NCBI RefSeq assembly: GCF_036503815.1
Contig: NZ_AP027764.1
Span: 4,216,001 to 4,280,000, forward strand
Direction of reading: 5' to 3'
DNA from: Escherichia coli
GTDB taxonomy: Bacteria; Pseudomonadota; Gammaproteobacteria; Enterobacterales; Enterobacteriaceae
DNA: 64,000 nt
Shown: positions 1-12,353 of the stretch, piece after piece
Numbering within the stretch: the stretch's first letter is position 1
Layout: each line of letters begins with the position of its first letter
Notes under the pieces: generated by a model
What the model was told of the DNA's origin: nothing
The model's input: only the letters and a program-made list of their open reading frames with translations
The model's database searches: none
Translations under genes and position numbers: made by a program

Positions 1-163
1 GAAAAGTGCATATCCAGCAGAACATCATGAAAATAATGGGTACTGTAAAAGCGGTGCCAGTCGGCATACTCCGTGGATGACATCCCGGCAAGCATGGCAC
101 GCCAGTCGGGTCGCCCCATCTCACGCGCCAGTTTCAGGGCAAAACTCAGCTCACCGTCGAACA
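1..163 (-). CDS. T: Tail assembly protein gpT extension of gpGT (partial, frameshift product)
   Basis: In phage lambda a -1 ribosomal frameshift near the end of G makes the gpGT fusion, a chaperone for tail tube assembly around the tape measure protein. Here the slippery heptamer GGGAAAG lies at 170-164 on the minus strand. Shifting frame there opens a reading frame beginning VFDGELSFALKLAREMG that continues without a stop to the window edge. I recognise this as the lambda T segment. It has no start of its own, and its C-terminus lies beyond position 1. Confidence 0.8.
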
Positions 164-568
164 CTTTCCCGCAGAAACAGGCTCTGCGGGCCCGGCGTCC
201 TCTGTCTGTTCAGGGGCATTATTCACCACAAACTCATACATACCAGACAGCCGGTACACCACGTTTTCAGCATGAGAAATTGCCTCCGTGGGCCAGGTGG
301 TAAGCACTTCCTGCTCAATCTGTTTAACGGCTTCATTCATGGACGGCATCTGCGTCTTCTGCGGATGGTTATGCCACAGGGACATCGCCACCAGAAACGC
401 GCCGGTTCTGATGGCGTCTTCCACAGTAAACTTCCGGTTGCTGTCTGACTCCGCCTGTTCTGCCTGCCGTTTCATCAGGGCGAGATGCTCAATGCGCTGC
501 AGGGCTGACAGTTCAGAAAGCGTGACGGTCACACCGTTATGTTCAAATGATTCGGTTTTCAGGAACAT
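146..568 (-). CDS. G: Tail assembly chaperone gpG
   Basis: This 140-residue protein appears identical to lambda gpG as I remember it (MFLKTESFEHNG start, SAGKCSTVS end). gpG and gpGT hold the tape measure protein gpH soluble and recruit tail tube subunits; they are absent from the finished virion. The slippery site for the gpGT frameshift is about eight codons before the stop. It follows gene V by 15 bases, as in the lambda late operon. Confidence 0.95.
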   Translation of the reverse strand: MFLKTESFEHNGVTVTLSELSALQRIEHLALMKRQAEQAESDSNRKFTVEDAIRTGAFLVAMSLWHNHPQKTQMPSMNEAVKQIEQEVLTTWPTEAISHAENVVYRLSGMYEFVVNNAPEQTEDAGPAEPVSAGKCSTVS

Positions 569-583
569 CTCTGACTCCCCGGA

Positions 584-1324
584 TTAACTGGCGGTGACGG
601 TGATTTCTGCAACCGCAGCAAGTTCACCATTACCGGATACGACCGGAATGTTGACCTTGCCTGCAGCAACACCTTTCACGGTGATGGTCATACCACTGAC
701 CGACACGGTGGCTTTTGTTTTATCCGCAGACACCGCACGGAAGCTCTTGTCGGTTGCGCCTTCCGGCTGGAATGCCACGGTCAGCGTGGTGCTCTGCCCT
801 TTCACCACCGAGGTGCTGGCAGGCGTCACAGTCATGCCGGTTGCCGCTGTTACCGTGCTGCGATCTTCTGCCATCGACGGACGTCCCACGTTGGTGACTT
901 TCACCGTGCGGGTGATCACTTCCTTCGCCGTCACCGCCTTACCGATACTGCTGACCCAGCCGCGGAACACATCGACCGTGCCATTCGGGAAGCGGATTTT
1001 ATAGGCTCGGGTATCCCCTTCATTAAACCACGCCAGCAGCGCCTGCTGCCCCTGCTCTCCGGGCATCCACGCCAGCGTGAAGCTGGTATCTCCGGCAGAT
1101 TTCTGCCCCTGCCCGGTCGCAGTCCAGTCCGCATCTTCATCATCGAGATAGCTGTCGTCATAGGACTCAGCGGTCAGTTCGCCGGGCGTCAGGTCTTTAA
1201 CTTTAGCCAGACGCGACCAGTCAACGTCTGAAAGCGGGTTCGCATAAGGGTCACCGTTCCCCTTATAAACCCACAGTGTGGTCCCGGCCCCTTTCACCGG
1301 CATTACTGGATTTGGTACAGGCAT
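584..1324 (-). CDS. V: Major tail tube protein gpV
   Basis: This 246-residue tail tube subunit stacks in hexameric rings to form the non-contractile siphovirus tail. The N-terminal two thirds is the tube domain. The C-terminal ~85 residues (from about VTPASTSVVKGQ) form the bacterial Ig-like (Big_2) domain known for lambda gpV, exposed on the tail surface. The ATG at 1324 (MPVPNPVMPVK) matches the lambda start; the frame extends ten codons upstream but that start would give a non-lambda leader. Only a few substitutions from lambda are apparent. Confidence 0.95.
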   Translation of the reverse strand: MPVPNPVMPVKGAGTTLWVYKGNGDPYANPLSDVDWSRLAKVKDLTPGELTAESYDDSYLDDEDADWTATGQGQKSAGDTSFTLAWMPGEQGQQALLAWFNEGDTRAYKIRFPNGTVDVFRGWVSSIGKAVTAKEVITRTVKVTNVGRPSMAEDRSTVTAATGMTVTPASTSVVKGQSTTLTVAFQPEGATDKSFRAVSADKTKATVSVSGMTITVKGVAAGKVNIPVVSGNGELAAVAEITVTAS

Positions 1325-1331
1325 ATCGTCC

Positions 1332-1727
1332 TCACATTTCATAGGTAATGACATAAGTCAGATCGGCTGAACTCCACAGACCCGCATCATCGTCGCGCCG
1401 GTAGTCATAGCCACTGGCCACCATACTGGTGATCAAATCTGACAGTGCCGGGACATCGCTCATCACCGGATAAATCCGGGACTCCATCCACGAATCCAGC
1501 TCTGAATCCGGCACCTGAGCAGGCAGGAAAACTTCAATATGCAGCTCCGCCTGCCAGGTATCACTGTCCAGCTCTTCGCCCGTGTATTCAGCGCCGGTGA
1601 GATAAACGGCAATTGCCGGAAAATCCGCCTCATCAAAAACAGCGGGGCGACCATCAAAAAGCGTCGCCCCGGTGTCATGCTTCTCCAGTGCATCCAGTAC
1701 GGCTGCACGGAGTTCAGTATGTTTCAT
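1332..1727 (-). CDS. U: Tail terminator protein gpU
   Basis: This 131-residue protein matches lambda gpU in length and in sequence throughout (MKHTELRAAVLD start, YVITYEM end). gpU forms a hexamer that caps the growing tail tube, fixes tail length and provides the surface that joins the head. Its ATG overlaps the stop of Z by four bases, which suggests translational coupling. V follows after a 7-base spacer. Confidence 0.95.
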   Translation of the reverse strand: MKHTELRAAVLDALEKHDTGATLFDGRPAVFDEADFPAIAVYLTGAEYTGEELDSDTWQAELHIEVFLPAQVPDSELDSWMESRIYPVMSDVPALSDLITSMVASGYDYRRDDDAGLWSSADLTYVITYEM

Positions 1728-2302
1728 CGCTTTATTACCATTCTCAGTTGATGCTGCAGCGCATAGCCCAGCTCTTTCGGAAGGCGTTCACGCCGTATCC
1801 GTTCAATATTCTGTTTAAACGCCGTGGTCAGCGGCACCGCCATCGGGATTTTCACCACATCAATGGGGTAACGGTTTTTCCCGGCCACACGCTGCATGAC
1901 ATGCCACCGGCCATTTTTCAGTTGCTGAATAAACGCGCCGGGAATACGACGGTTTCCCACCACAAGCACGCTGCCGCCACCTTTCAGGGCTGAACGCTGC
2001 CCCTTTTTACGACGTCTGCGGCGGGAAAGGACAACCCGCGCGTTACCCAGCCTGATTACGGGCAAATCCCCCCGGTTAACCCTGATTCTGGCCTGCGGAT
2101 TTTTGACCGTGGCCCTTTTCAGCCTGGCCCTTTCCTTTACCAGTTTCCGGCGTACCTTTGTCTCACGGGCAACCTGTGCCACCGACTGCGATATCGCGGA
2201 TGAAGCAACGCGGTTAATGGCCATTGCGGCGGCACCGGGCACCGCCGTTCTGCTGATACGGCTGAGGTTTTCAACGGCCTGCTCAAGACCTTTTATGGCC
2301 AT
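1724..2302 (-). CDS. Z: Tail completion protein gpZ
   Basis: This 192-residue basic protein matches lambda gpZ, needed late in tail assembly for a tail competent to join heads and inject DNA. The cluster of arginines and lysines in the middle (SRRRRRKKGQR) and the C-terminal QHQLRMVIKR are the lambda pattern. The gene lies between FII and U, with its stop overlapping the U start. Confidence 0.95.
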   Translation of the reverse strand: MAIKGLEQAVENLSRISRTAVPGAAAMAINRVASSAISQSVAQVARETKVRRKLVKERARLKRATVKNPQARIRVNRGDLPVIRLGNARVVLSRRRRRKKGQRSALKGGGSVLVVGNRRIPGAFIQQLKNGRWHVMQRVAGKNRYPIDVVKIPMAVPLTTAFKQNIERIRRERLPKELGYALQHQLRMVIKR

Positions 2303-2313
2303 ACATCCCCCTT

Positions 2314-2667
2314 TCAGCGGCGACGGTTAACGGCAGGCGGTACGCCCCGCCCAAGCCAGAGATGACAGCTTCCGCCATCATCCGGCGAAATCCGGTCTAT
2401 CCAGAAGTTTTCCTCACCGATGGTCAGCGTGTCGCCGCGCCGCAGCTGCCGCACATCATCAGTCTGGACAAACAGGGACGGGCTGGAGCCTTCAACGCGC
2501 ACGCCCTGTCCGGCATAGCTGATATTTTCAGGGTCATCAAAAACACCACGTATCACAGCACCGGACTGCTCACCGGATGTCATGGTGGCTGACGTTCCCA
2601 TGTACCCGCGTATCGTTTCATCGGCGCAGGCAATGGCAGCATCGAACAGGTTATCGAAATCAGCCAC
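2314..2667 (-). CDS. FII: Head-tail connector gpFII
   Basis: This 117-residue protein matches lambda gpFII, the head completion protein that sits below gpW on the portal and forms the docking surface for the tail. The start MADFDNLFDAAIACADE and the tail LGRGVPPAVNRRR are lambda-like. It is packed between FI and Z with spacers of about 11 bases. Confidence 0.95.
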   Translation of the reverse strand: MADFDNLFDAAIACADETIRGYMGTSATMTSGEQSGAVIRGVFDDPENISYAGQGVRVEGSSPSLFVQTDDVRQLRRGDTLTIGEENFWIDRISPDDGGSCHLWLGRGVPPAVNRRR

Positions 2668-2678
2668 AGCGCCTCCCG

Positions 2679-3074
2679 TTATTGCATTCTGGCCAGGCCG
2701 CGCTCTGTCATTTCAGCTGCCACACCGGCAGAGACACGGAACGCCGTTCCCGGCAGCACAAATGCCACAGCCTCATCCCGCGTGGCGTGAAGTGCATCAG
2801 TATGCAGCGTCACCAGTGCCACAACCGTGACCAGATCAGCCGTATCAGTCACGGTATCCGGCTGCGCTGATACAACCTCATTTTCATGTCCGGTCAGCAC
2901 ATTTTCCGGGCTGAGAGGGGTATCCTGACCGGCAGTGTCGCCCGTGTCATCAAGCTCTTCTTCCAGCTCTGCCACACGGAGCGCCAGTTCTTCTTTCGTC
3001 CCCGTCAGGCTGATATCACGGTTCAGTTGTTCACCCAGCGAGCGGAGACGGGCAATCAGTTCATCTTTCGTCAT
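2679..3074 (-). CDS. FI: DNA packaging accessory protein gpFI
   Basis: This 131-residue protein is homologous to lambda gpFI (132 residues), which stimulates terminase-prohead binding and cos cleavage. The N-terminus MTKDELIARLRSLGEQLNRD and C-terminus ERGLARMQ match. The acidic middle section (EELDDTGDTAGQD) differs slightly from lambda and is one residue shorter. The ATG at 3074 was chosen because it is the lambda start; the frame is open 13 codons further upstream. Confidence 0.93.
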   Translation of the reverse strand: MTKDELIARLRSLGEQLNRDISLTGTKEELALRVAELEEELDDTGDTAGQDTPLSPENVLTGHENEVVSAQPDTVTDTADLVTVVALVTLHTDALHATRDEAVAFVLPGTAFRVSAGVAAEMTERGLARMQ

Positions 3075-3115
3075 GGACTCCTCCACAGAGAAACAATGGC
3101 CCCGAAGGGCCATGA

Positions 3116-4141
3116 TTACGCCAGTTGAACGGACACGAACGCATCAGGATCAGCCAGCAGCATCAGCGGTGCTGACTGAATCATGGTGAACTCACGCGCC
3201 GGATCGCCGGTGGTCACCCAGTTTTTCGGGTAGCGGGCAGAGGCGTTAATACCTTCGCGCTGTGCGTCCGCATCCTGAATGCAGCCATAGGTGCGCAGAC
3301 CGCGTGCCTGAGTGTTCCCCAGCACCATCGTGTTGTCCGGCAGGAAGTTCTTTTTGACGTCGTTTTCCACGTACTGTCCGGAATACACGACGATCGCCGT
3401 ATCGCCATACATCCCCTTATAGGACACCGCTTCGCCCAGGTCTTTTACCGCTGTCTCCAGCTCGGAATTAGAGCCGCGACGGGTATCCAGCTTCTCCTTG
3501 ACGGCTTTGAAGGAACGGAACAGCGCCCAGCCTTTCGGATCAAACACGATGATATTCACCACGCCGCTGGCGTTCAGCGCGTAGGCTTCGATATCGTCGG
3601 TCGGGTCATACGTGGACTTGTCACGCTTGCTCCACTCCGTGCCGCCGGACTGCGTGATGTTGTTCGCCGCACTGCGGCCCATATCCACCTCAACCGGATC
3701 GAAGGCTTCACCGGTCATGGTGTATTTGCCCTTGAGCACGGCAGAAACTGCCTGCATCTCTTCGACCTGAGCAATGGCCAGCTCTTCGTCACGCATGTTC
3801 TGCAGGATGATGCGACGGCGGCGGTAAGCCGGGTCCGCCAGATTCTGCGGATCTTCATCCGGCAGGCGACGCAGGGTCATCTGCGGATTCACCTCATGCT
3901 TCGGCTTGACATAACCCGGCGTAAATTCAGAGGTGGAGCCGCCACGGGAACGGATAACCTCACCGGAAACAATTGGCGAAACGTACAGCGCCATGTTTAC
4001 CAGTCCAGGAATTTGTGAGAGATAGACTTTCTCCGTGGTGAAGGGATAGCTCTCACGGAAAAAGAGACGCAGAAACAGCGGATCAAACTTAAATTTCTGC
4101 TCATTTGCCGCCAGCAGCTGGGCGGTTGTGTACATCGACAT
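3116..4141 (-). CDS. E: Major capsid protein gpE
   Basis: This 341-residue HK97-fold coat protein forms the icosahedral head lattice. From MSMYTTAQLLAANEQ to FVSVQLA it is nearly identical to lambda gpE, with isolated changes such as an AA in place of EE near residue 165. The lambda ATG is at 4141; the reading frame runs nine codons further upstream, which I take as non-coding. It follows the decoration protein gene D by 55 bases, as in lambda. Confidence 0.96.
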   Translation of the reverse strand: MSMYTTAQLLAANEQKFKFDPLFLRLFFRESYPFTTEKVYLSQIPGLVNMALYVSPIVSGEVIRSRGGSTSEFTPGYVKPKHEVNPQMTLRRLPDEDPQNLADPAYRRRRIILQNMRDEELAIAQVEEMQAVSAVLKGKYTMTGEAFDPVEVDMGRSAANNITQSGGTEWSKRDKSTYDPTDDIEAYALNASGVVNIIVFDPKGWALFRSFKAVKEKLDTRRGSNSELETAVKDLGEAVSYKGMYGDTAIVVYSGQYVENDVKKNFLPDNTMVLGNTQARGLRTYGCIQDADAQREGINASARYPKNWVTTGDPAREFTMIQSAPLMLLADPDAFVSVQLA

Positions 4142-4196
4142 AAAAAAATCCCGTAAAAAAAGCCGCACAGGCGGCCTTTAGTGATGAAGGGTCAGG

Positions 4197-4529
4197 TTAA
4201 ACGATGCTGATTGCCGTTCCGGCAAACGCGGTCCGTTTTTTCGTCTCGTCGCTGGCAGCCTCCGGCCAGAGCACATCCTCATAACGGAACGTGCCGGACT
4301 TGTAGAACGTCAGTGTGGTGCTGGTCTGGTCAGCAGCAACTGCAAGAATGCCAACGGCAGCACCGTCGGTGGTGCCATCCCACGCAACCAGCTTACGGGT
4401 GGAGGTGTCCAGCATCAGCGGGGTCATTGCAGGCGCTTTCGCACTCAACCCGCCGGGCGCGGTTGCGGTATGAGCCGGGTCACTGTTGCCCAGCGGCTGG
4501 TAATGGGTAAAGGTTTCTTTGCTCGTCAT
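4197..4529 (-). CDS. D: Head decoration protein gpD
   Basis: This 110-residue capsid-stabilising protein trimerises at the three-fold sites of the expanded lambda head. The start MTSKETFTHYQP and end GTAISIV are lambda gpD; one visible change is LG for QG near residue 13. The ATG at 4529 is preferred over a second ATG two codons upstream because it matches the family. It sits between the protease gene C and E. Confidence 0.96.
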   Translation of the reverse strand: MTSKETFTHYQPLGNSDPAHTATAPGGLSAKAPAMTPLMLDTSTRKLVAWDGTTDGAAVGILAVAADQTSTTLTFYKSGTFRYEDVLWPEAASDETKKRTAFAGTAISIV

Positions 4530-4538
4530 AAACATCCC

Positions 4539-4934
4539 TTACACTGGTGTGTTCAGCAAATCGTTAACGGCATCAGATGCCGGGTTACCTGCAGCCAGCG
4601 GTGCCGGTGCCCCCTGCATCAGACGATCCAGCGCAGTGTCACTGCGCGCCTGTGCACTCTGTGGTGCTGCGGCCAGAATACGGCGGGCCGTTTCCACGGT
4701 CATACCGGGGGTTTCGGCCAGCACGCATGCCTGTTCTTCGCGTCCGTGAGCCTCCTCACAGTTGAGGATCCCCATAATGCGACTGTTTTCTGCCGCAACC
4801 GCTGCGGTGATCTGCGCGTTCACGTCCGGCTGCGCAGCGCTGGCGTTCTCGCCCTCCGTCGCTTGCACCACGCCAGTAACGTCAGCCTGCGAAGCAGTGG
4901 CTGAAACAGTTGTTGATTGAGTCTCTTTGGTCAT
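4539..4934 (-). CDS. Nu3: Capsid scaffolding protein Nu3 (internal start in C)
   Basis: Lambda Nu3 is made from an internal start within C, in the same frame, and acts as the scaffold for procapsid assembly. Here an ATG at 4934 (MTKETQSTTVSATAS) is preceded by a strong AGGAGG Shine-Dalgarno about seven bases upstream, which supports independent initiation. It would yield 131 residues ending LLNTPV. The sequence does not prove which internal start is dominant. Confidence 0.8.
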   Translation of the reverse strand: MTKETQSTTVSATASQADVTGVVQATEGENASAAQPDVNAQITAAVAAENSRIMGILNCEEAHGREEQACVLAETPGMTVETARRILAAAPQSAQARSDTALDRLMQGAPAPLAAGNPASDAVNDLLNTPV

Positions 4935-5838
4935 TCGCCCTCCTGAGAGACGGGATTTACGTGCATCCAGTGCATCACGCATGACGGTGATCGCATCGGT
5001 ACTGTTCACAAGTTCATCAGCCAGTCCGGCATCAATGGCCTCCTGACCGCTGTACACTGCAGCCTCGGTATCCAGCACAGCCTGCACGGACAGGCCGGTA
5101 TATGCCGACACCTTCTGTGCAAACATCCGGCGGGTTGCATCCATCCGGGACTGCAGTGTTTCCCGGACATCATCCGGTAGATGGCTGTAGGGGTTGCCAT
5201 CCACCTTATGGCTGCCGCTGTAAATCAGCGTGATTTCCACGCCCTGTTTCTCCAGCGCAGCACCGTAATTACTGTGAGCCATCATGACGCCGATGGAGCC
5301 TGTCCGGGCGGTCTGCGTGACCAGACGCCGGGAGGCGGCACTGGCAAGCAGCTGACCTGCGCTGCAGTTCATGTCATTGGCCAGCGCCCATACCGGCTTT
5401 ATGTCACGCACACGGGCGATGATGTCAGCGCAGTCAAATGCCCCTGCCACCATTCCGCCGGGCGTGTCCATATCCAGCAGAATGCCGTCCACCATCGGGT
5501 CGCTGGCAGCCTGTTGCAGACGGGCGATAATGCCGTTGTAACCGGTCATCCCCGAATACGGCTGCAGCGCCCGCGTCCGGCTGACCAGCGTGCCGGAAAC
5601 CGGCAGCACGGCGATGCCGTTCATGACCTGATAACTGCGGGCCTGTCGTGGTCCGTCATCATCACCGGATAACGCCAGCGTCGCGGGTGCCTCTCCGGCA
5701 GTCAGGCTGTCGCCGGACACCGCATCCGTCAGGCGACTGATCCCAAGCTGGCCTGCAAGCGCACAAAAGAAAACCCGCGCATAGGCGGGTTCAAGCATCA
5801 GCGGCTCATTAAAAGCCATGCTGGCAATATGCGGGAGA

Positions 5839-5858
<20 letters not shown>
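4539..5858 (-). CDS. C: Head maturation protease gpC (S49 family)
   Basis: This 439-residue serine protease of the S49/SppA-like family processes portal and scaffold during prohead maturation. The GTG at 5858 (VTAELRNLPHIASM) gives exactly the lambda length. The frame is open upstream, but that region overlaps the end of B. The NCSAGQLLASAA segment holds the candidate nucleophile serine. The C-terminal third doubles as the scaffold Nu3 in the same frame. The start overlaps the end of B by 20 bases. Confidence 0.94.
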
Positions 5859-9539
<3,681 letters not shown>

Positions 9540-9565
<26 letters not shown>

Positions 9566-10085
9566 TCAGCAACCCCGGTATCAGTTCATCCAGCGCGGCT
9601 GCTTTGTTCATGGCTTTGATGATATCCCGTTTCAGGAAATCAACATGTCGGTTTTCCAGTTCCGGAAAACGCCGCTGCACCGACAGGGGGATCCCGTCGA
9701 GAATACTGGCAATTTCACCTGCGATCCGCGACAACACGAAAGTACAGAATGCGGTTTCCACCACTTCAGCGGAGTCTCTGGCATTCTTCAGTTCCTGTGC
9801 GTCGGCCTGCGCACGCGTAAGTCGATGGCGTTCGTACTCAATAGTCCCTGGCTGGAGATCTGCCTCGCTGGCCTGCCGCAGTTCTTCAACCTCCCGGCGC
9901 AGCTTTTCGTTCTCAATTTCAGCATCCCTTTCGGCATACCATTTTACAACGGCGGCAGAGTCATAAAGCACCTCATTACCCTTGCCACCGCCTCGCAGAA
10001 CGGGCATTCCCTGTTCCTGCCAGTTCTGAATGGTACGGATACTCGCACCGAAAATGTCAGCCAGCTGCTTTTTGTTGACTTCCAT
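9540..10085 (-). CDS. Nu1: Terminase small subunit gpNu1
   Basis: This 181-residue DNA-recognition subunit of terminase matches lambda gpNu1 (MEVNKKQLADIFGAS start, LLSEYIEQSG end). The N-terminal winged helix-turn-helix (residues about 5-25, ADIFGASIRTIQNWQ) binds the R sites of cosB, which lie directly upstream at about 10,100-10,230. The C-terminal half binds gpA. It is the first gene of the packaging and morphogenesis operon. Confidence 0.96.
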
Positions 10086-10099
10086 TGTTCATTCCACGG

Positions 10100-10304
10100 C
10101 CAAAAACAGAGAAAGGAAACGACAAAGGCCCAAAAGTTCGTTTTCAGCACCTGTCGTTTCCTTTCTTTTCAGGGGGTATTTTAAATAAAAACATTAAGTT
10201 ACGACGAAGAAGAACGGAAACGCCTTAAACCGGAAAATTTTCATAAATAGCGAAAACCCGCGAGGTCGCCGCCCCGTAACCTGTCGGATCGCCGGAAAGG
10301 ACCC
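10100..10304. other. cos: Complete lambda-type cos site (cosQ, cosN, cosB)
   Basis: cosN is at 10,263-10,274: read on the minus strand it is GGGCGGCGACCT, the exact 12-base lambda cohesive end. cosQ is at 10,292-10,304 (minus strand GGGTCCTTTCCGG). Between cosN and Nu1 are three gpNu1 R-type elements around 10,097-10,107, 10,152-10,165 and 10,210-10,224 (CGTTTCC cores). The arrangement matches lambda, so this phage should package by cos cutting and not headfully. The rest of 10,086-10,473 shows no gene. Confidence 0.93.
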
Positions 10305-10473
10305 GCAAAATGATAATAATTATCATCTACATGTCACAACGTGCATCTACGCCATCAAACCACGTCAAATAATCAATTATGACGCAGGTATCGTATTAAT
10401 TGATCTGCATCAACTTAACGTAAAAACAACTTCAGACAATACAAATCAGCGACACTGAATACGGGGCAACCTC

Positions 10474-10668
10474 ATGTCAACGAAGAACAGAACCCGCAGA
10501 ACAACAACCCGCAACATCCGCTTTCCTAACCAAATGATTGAACAAATTAACATCGCTCTTGAGCAAAAAGGGTCTGGGAATTTCTCAGCCTGGGTCATTG
10601 AAGCCTGCCGTCGGAGACTAACGTCAGAAAAGAGAGCATATACATCAATCCAAAGTGATGATGGATGA
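10474..10668 (+). CDS. Lambda orf-64-like ribbon-helix-helix protein
   Basis: This 64-residue basic protein matches the lambda right-end orf-64 product, differing mainly in the last residues (SDDG). The segment IRFPNQMIEQINIALEQKG followed by SAWVIEACRRRL fits a YlcI/YnfO-type, Arc-like ribbon-helix-helix fold, so DNA binding is plausible. Its role is unknown. Like the lambda gene it lies just across cos from the terminase genes and points the opposite way. The following 290 bases (10,669-10,958) hold no recognisable gene, only a short hairpin around 10,887-10,908. Confidence 0.75.
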   Translation: MSTKNRTRRTTTRNIRFPNQMIEQINIALEQKGSGNFSAWVIEACRRRLTSEKRAYTSIQSDDG

Positions 10669-10958
10669 ACATCCCGGTTTCTTCCACCATCGCACCGGAA
10701 AAGCGACTATGAGGGTAACCCTGCGTCTGTCAGCACAGTAAAACCCGGTGTGCATCGTTTTTGATTATTCCCGCACACTCACGCAGAAGGAATTCCCCGT
10801 CGGGCTACGGTCATGGTTAATGCGGGAATACGGCGACGATACAGCGCATGATGTGTCAGGCTTGAATGCCTTTATCCGTTAAAAGGGATATCAGTTAAGT
10901 TATCCCGTGCAGGGTATAAGCCATTATCAAGCCCACCCGTAGATAGGCTTTGTAATAG

Positions 10959-11198
10959 CTACTTCGCTTTTGCTTCCGCTCGCTTACGCCGGCGCTCTTC
11001 TTTCCTCTCGGCTTTTGCCATGTCCATGAATGCCTGCATGATCGAGTTCCGCATCATGTAGCTAACAAAGTGATGATTGACACAGCCGTTGAGGCGCAGC
11101 TGCTCGCCAAACTCATCCACCGAGGCCAATGCTTCCATCATGCCCTTCTCGCCTTTCATGAACTCTGAGAAGTCACGCCCATTCAATGACACGATCAC
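10959..11198 (-). CDS. Small charged phage protein of unknown function
   Basis: This 79-residue protein starts at a GTG immediately after the TGA of the KilA-N gene (no spacer), so it is probably translated by termination-reinitiation. The last 20 residues are a basic and acidic helix (AERKEERRRKRAEAKAK). I do not recognise the family. It belongs with the KilA-N gene as a two-gene unit between the lysis cassette and cos. Confidence 0.6.
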   Translation of the reverse strand: MIVSLNGRDFSEFMKGEKGMMEALASVDEFGEQLRLNGCVNHHFVSYMMRNSIMQAFMDMAKAERKEERRRKRAEAKAK

Positions 11199-11696
11199 TC
11201 ATCCCGGAAGCCCGGGGATCGTAATCTGCAGCTGGTTAGCCAGGGAGTTAATCTCATCGACCAACACTGGCTTCGTATAGCGCCATGCCGCCAGCCCTTG
11301 TCCGCAGAAGCTCGCCATATCTTTTTTCTGATCAAACTCATGACACTTCATATTGAGCTGTGCACTTAAGCTGTTGCGATGCTGAAGTTCTCCGGTGAAG
11401 TAGTCATCCAGGACTTTATAGGCTGCATATTTAAATCCGGGGTTTAGCCATGCTGCATAATCATAAGCAACAAACTTCCCGCCATATGTTCCACCGTGTA
11501 CACCGCGCTCAGTAAAAACCACAGATTCGTGGTTTTTCTCCAGCTCGGCTAAGAACTCTTTGGTCTGCTTGTTTCGCAGGTAGTGGTACGGAGATTCAGA
11601 TTCACTTTTACCACTGGCTTTCCACATATCAGTGAGGCAGATCATGCCATCTTCACCGATACGAATTGGTTGATTGAAGAGGGTTAATGATTTCAT
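11199..11696 (-). CDS. KilA-N domain protein (antirepressor-like)
   Basis: This 165-residue protein has a KilA-N DNA-binding domain over most of its length. Typical elements are the early MICLTDMWKASGKS segment, the YHYLRNKQTKEFLAELE helix pair, GGTYGGKFVAYDYAAWLNPGF and YKVLDDYF. Such proteins act as antirepressors or late regulators in phages. It is preceded by an overlapping leader reading frame and a structured RNA region that resembles the c4-icd-ant arrangement of phage P1. It lies downstream of Rz/Rz1 and would be expressed as part of the late transcript or from a local promoter. Confidence 0.8.
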   Translation of the reverse strand: MKSLTLFNQPIRIGEDGMICLTDMWKASGKSESESPYHYLRNKQTKEFLAELEKNHESVVFTERGVHGGTYGGKFVAYDYAAWLNPGFKYAAYKVLDDYFTGELQHRNSLSAQLNMKCHEFDQKKDMASFCGQGLAAWRYTKPVLVDEINSLANQLQITIPGLPG

Positions 11697-11913
11697 AGCG
11701 TGTACCTACTCTTTGAAATGAACCTTTGCCGCACAGGAAACCAGCCCACCGAGGCTCGCCAGCACTAACTGGTATCCTCAAAGGCCCATTCCAAAGGGGC
11801 AGGTTCGGTGTAAAAAAACATGCGTTGCGGTACGCATTTATTGCAAAAAAGCCCCGCATCGCGAGGCTCATTAAATGGACTTTGTGATTTGCAAAAAAAA
11901 TTATTTCAGGCAT
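11653..11913 (-). ncRNA. C4-like antisense RNA / Icd-Ash-type leader upstream of KilA-N gene
   Basis: The 5' region of the KilA-N gene carries a short overlapping frame (86 codons, MPEIIFFANHK start) in the style of Icd/Ash leaders. It also carries local hairpins on the minus strand: GCCC/GGGC around 11,783-11,799 and CCAG/CTGG at 11,759-11,772. A segment GGCAAAGGTT (11,730-11,721) just upstream of the KilA-N start can pair with AACCTGCCCCTTTGG (11,805-11,791). That is the logic of the P1/P7 C4 RNA, which represses an antirepressor by pairing near its leader gene. I see the layout and the pairing potential; RNA function is inferred. Confidence 0.4.
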
Positions 11914-12338
11914 TGCGTCCTGATGTACTCCTGCAGGTAGTTAACCTGCGCGGTTATCCTGTCGATTCCACTTCGGAGACGGTAATAATTGAGTTCAGCA
12001 TCTGCTGTAAGTCTTGGGCTTTCTCCATCGCCCATGCTGCTGGCTCCGGTCTTTGACTTTGCACAGGAGGCGGCGACTTGCAGCCGCTTACGCCCAGCAG
12101 AAACATCATCACGGAGACTTTCGATAGTCGCGTTAGCATCAGCAAGCTCCTTTGTATATCTGGCATCGAGTTCTGCTACGTCACGTTGACGCTTCTGCAT
12201 GTCAGCGATGATGGATGTGGCTTTGTCGCGCTGTTCTTTGTAGGTCATGGCGTTATCACGGTAATGATTAACAGCCCATGACAGGCAGACGATGATGCAG
12301 ATAACCAGAGCGGAGATAATTTCAGTTACCCTTCTCAT
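11901..12338 (-). CDS. Rz: i-spanin Rz
   Basis: This 145-residue inner-membrane spanin has an N-terminal membrane segment (residues about 6-22, EIISALVICIIVCLSWAV) and a long periplasmic coiled coil (about 35-90). The C-terminus RTQCLK resembles lambda Rz. With Rz1 it fuses inner and outer membranes in the last step of lysis. It lies downstream of the endolysin with a 15-base spacer. Its sequence is diverged from lambda Rz, unlike the near-identical morphogenesis genes. Confidence 0.88.
   Translation of the reverse strand: MRRVTEIISALVICIIVCLSWAVNHYRDNAMTYKEQRDKATSIIADMQKRQRDVAELDARYTKELADANATIESLRDDVSAGRKRLQVAASCAKSKTGASSMGDGESPRLTADAELNYYRLRSGIDRITAQVNYLQEYIRTQCLK
11954..12139 (-). CDS. 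Rz1: o-spanin Rz1 (outer-membrane lipoprotein, nested in Rz)
   Basis: An alternative frame entirely inside Rz encodes 61 residues from MLTRLSKVSVMMFLLGVSGC. The lipobox LGVSGC puts the acylated cysteine at residue 20, and the mature part is proline-rich (SPPPVQSQRPEP), the hallmark of Rz1. Nesting in the +1 frame within Rz is the lambda arrangement. An ATG nine codons upstream is possible, but the shorter start fits the lambda length of 60. Confidence 0.85.
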   Translation of the reverse strand: MLTRLSKVSVMMFLLGVSGCKSPPPVQSQRPEPAAWAMEKAQDLQQMLNSIITVSEVESTG

Positions 12339-12353
12339 ATCCAGTCTCTATTG

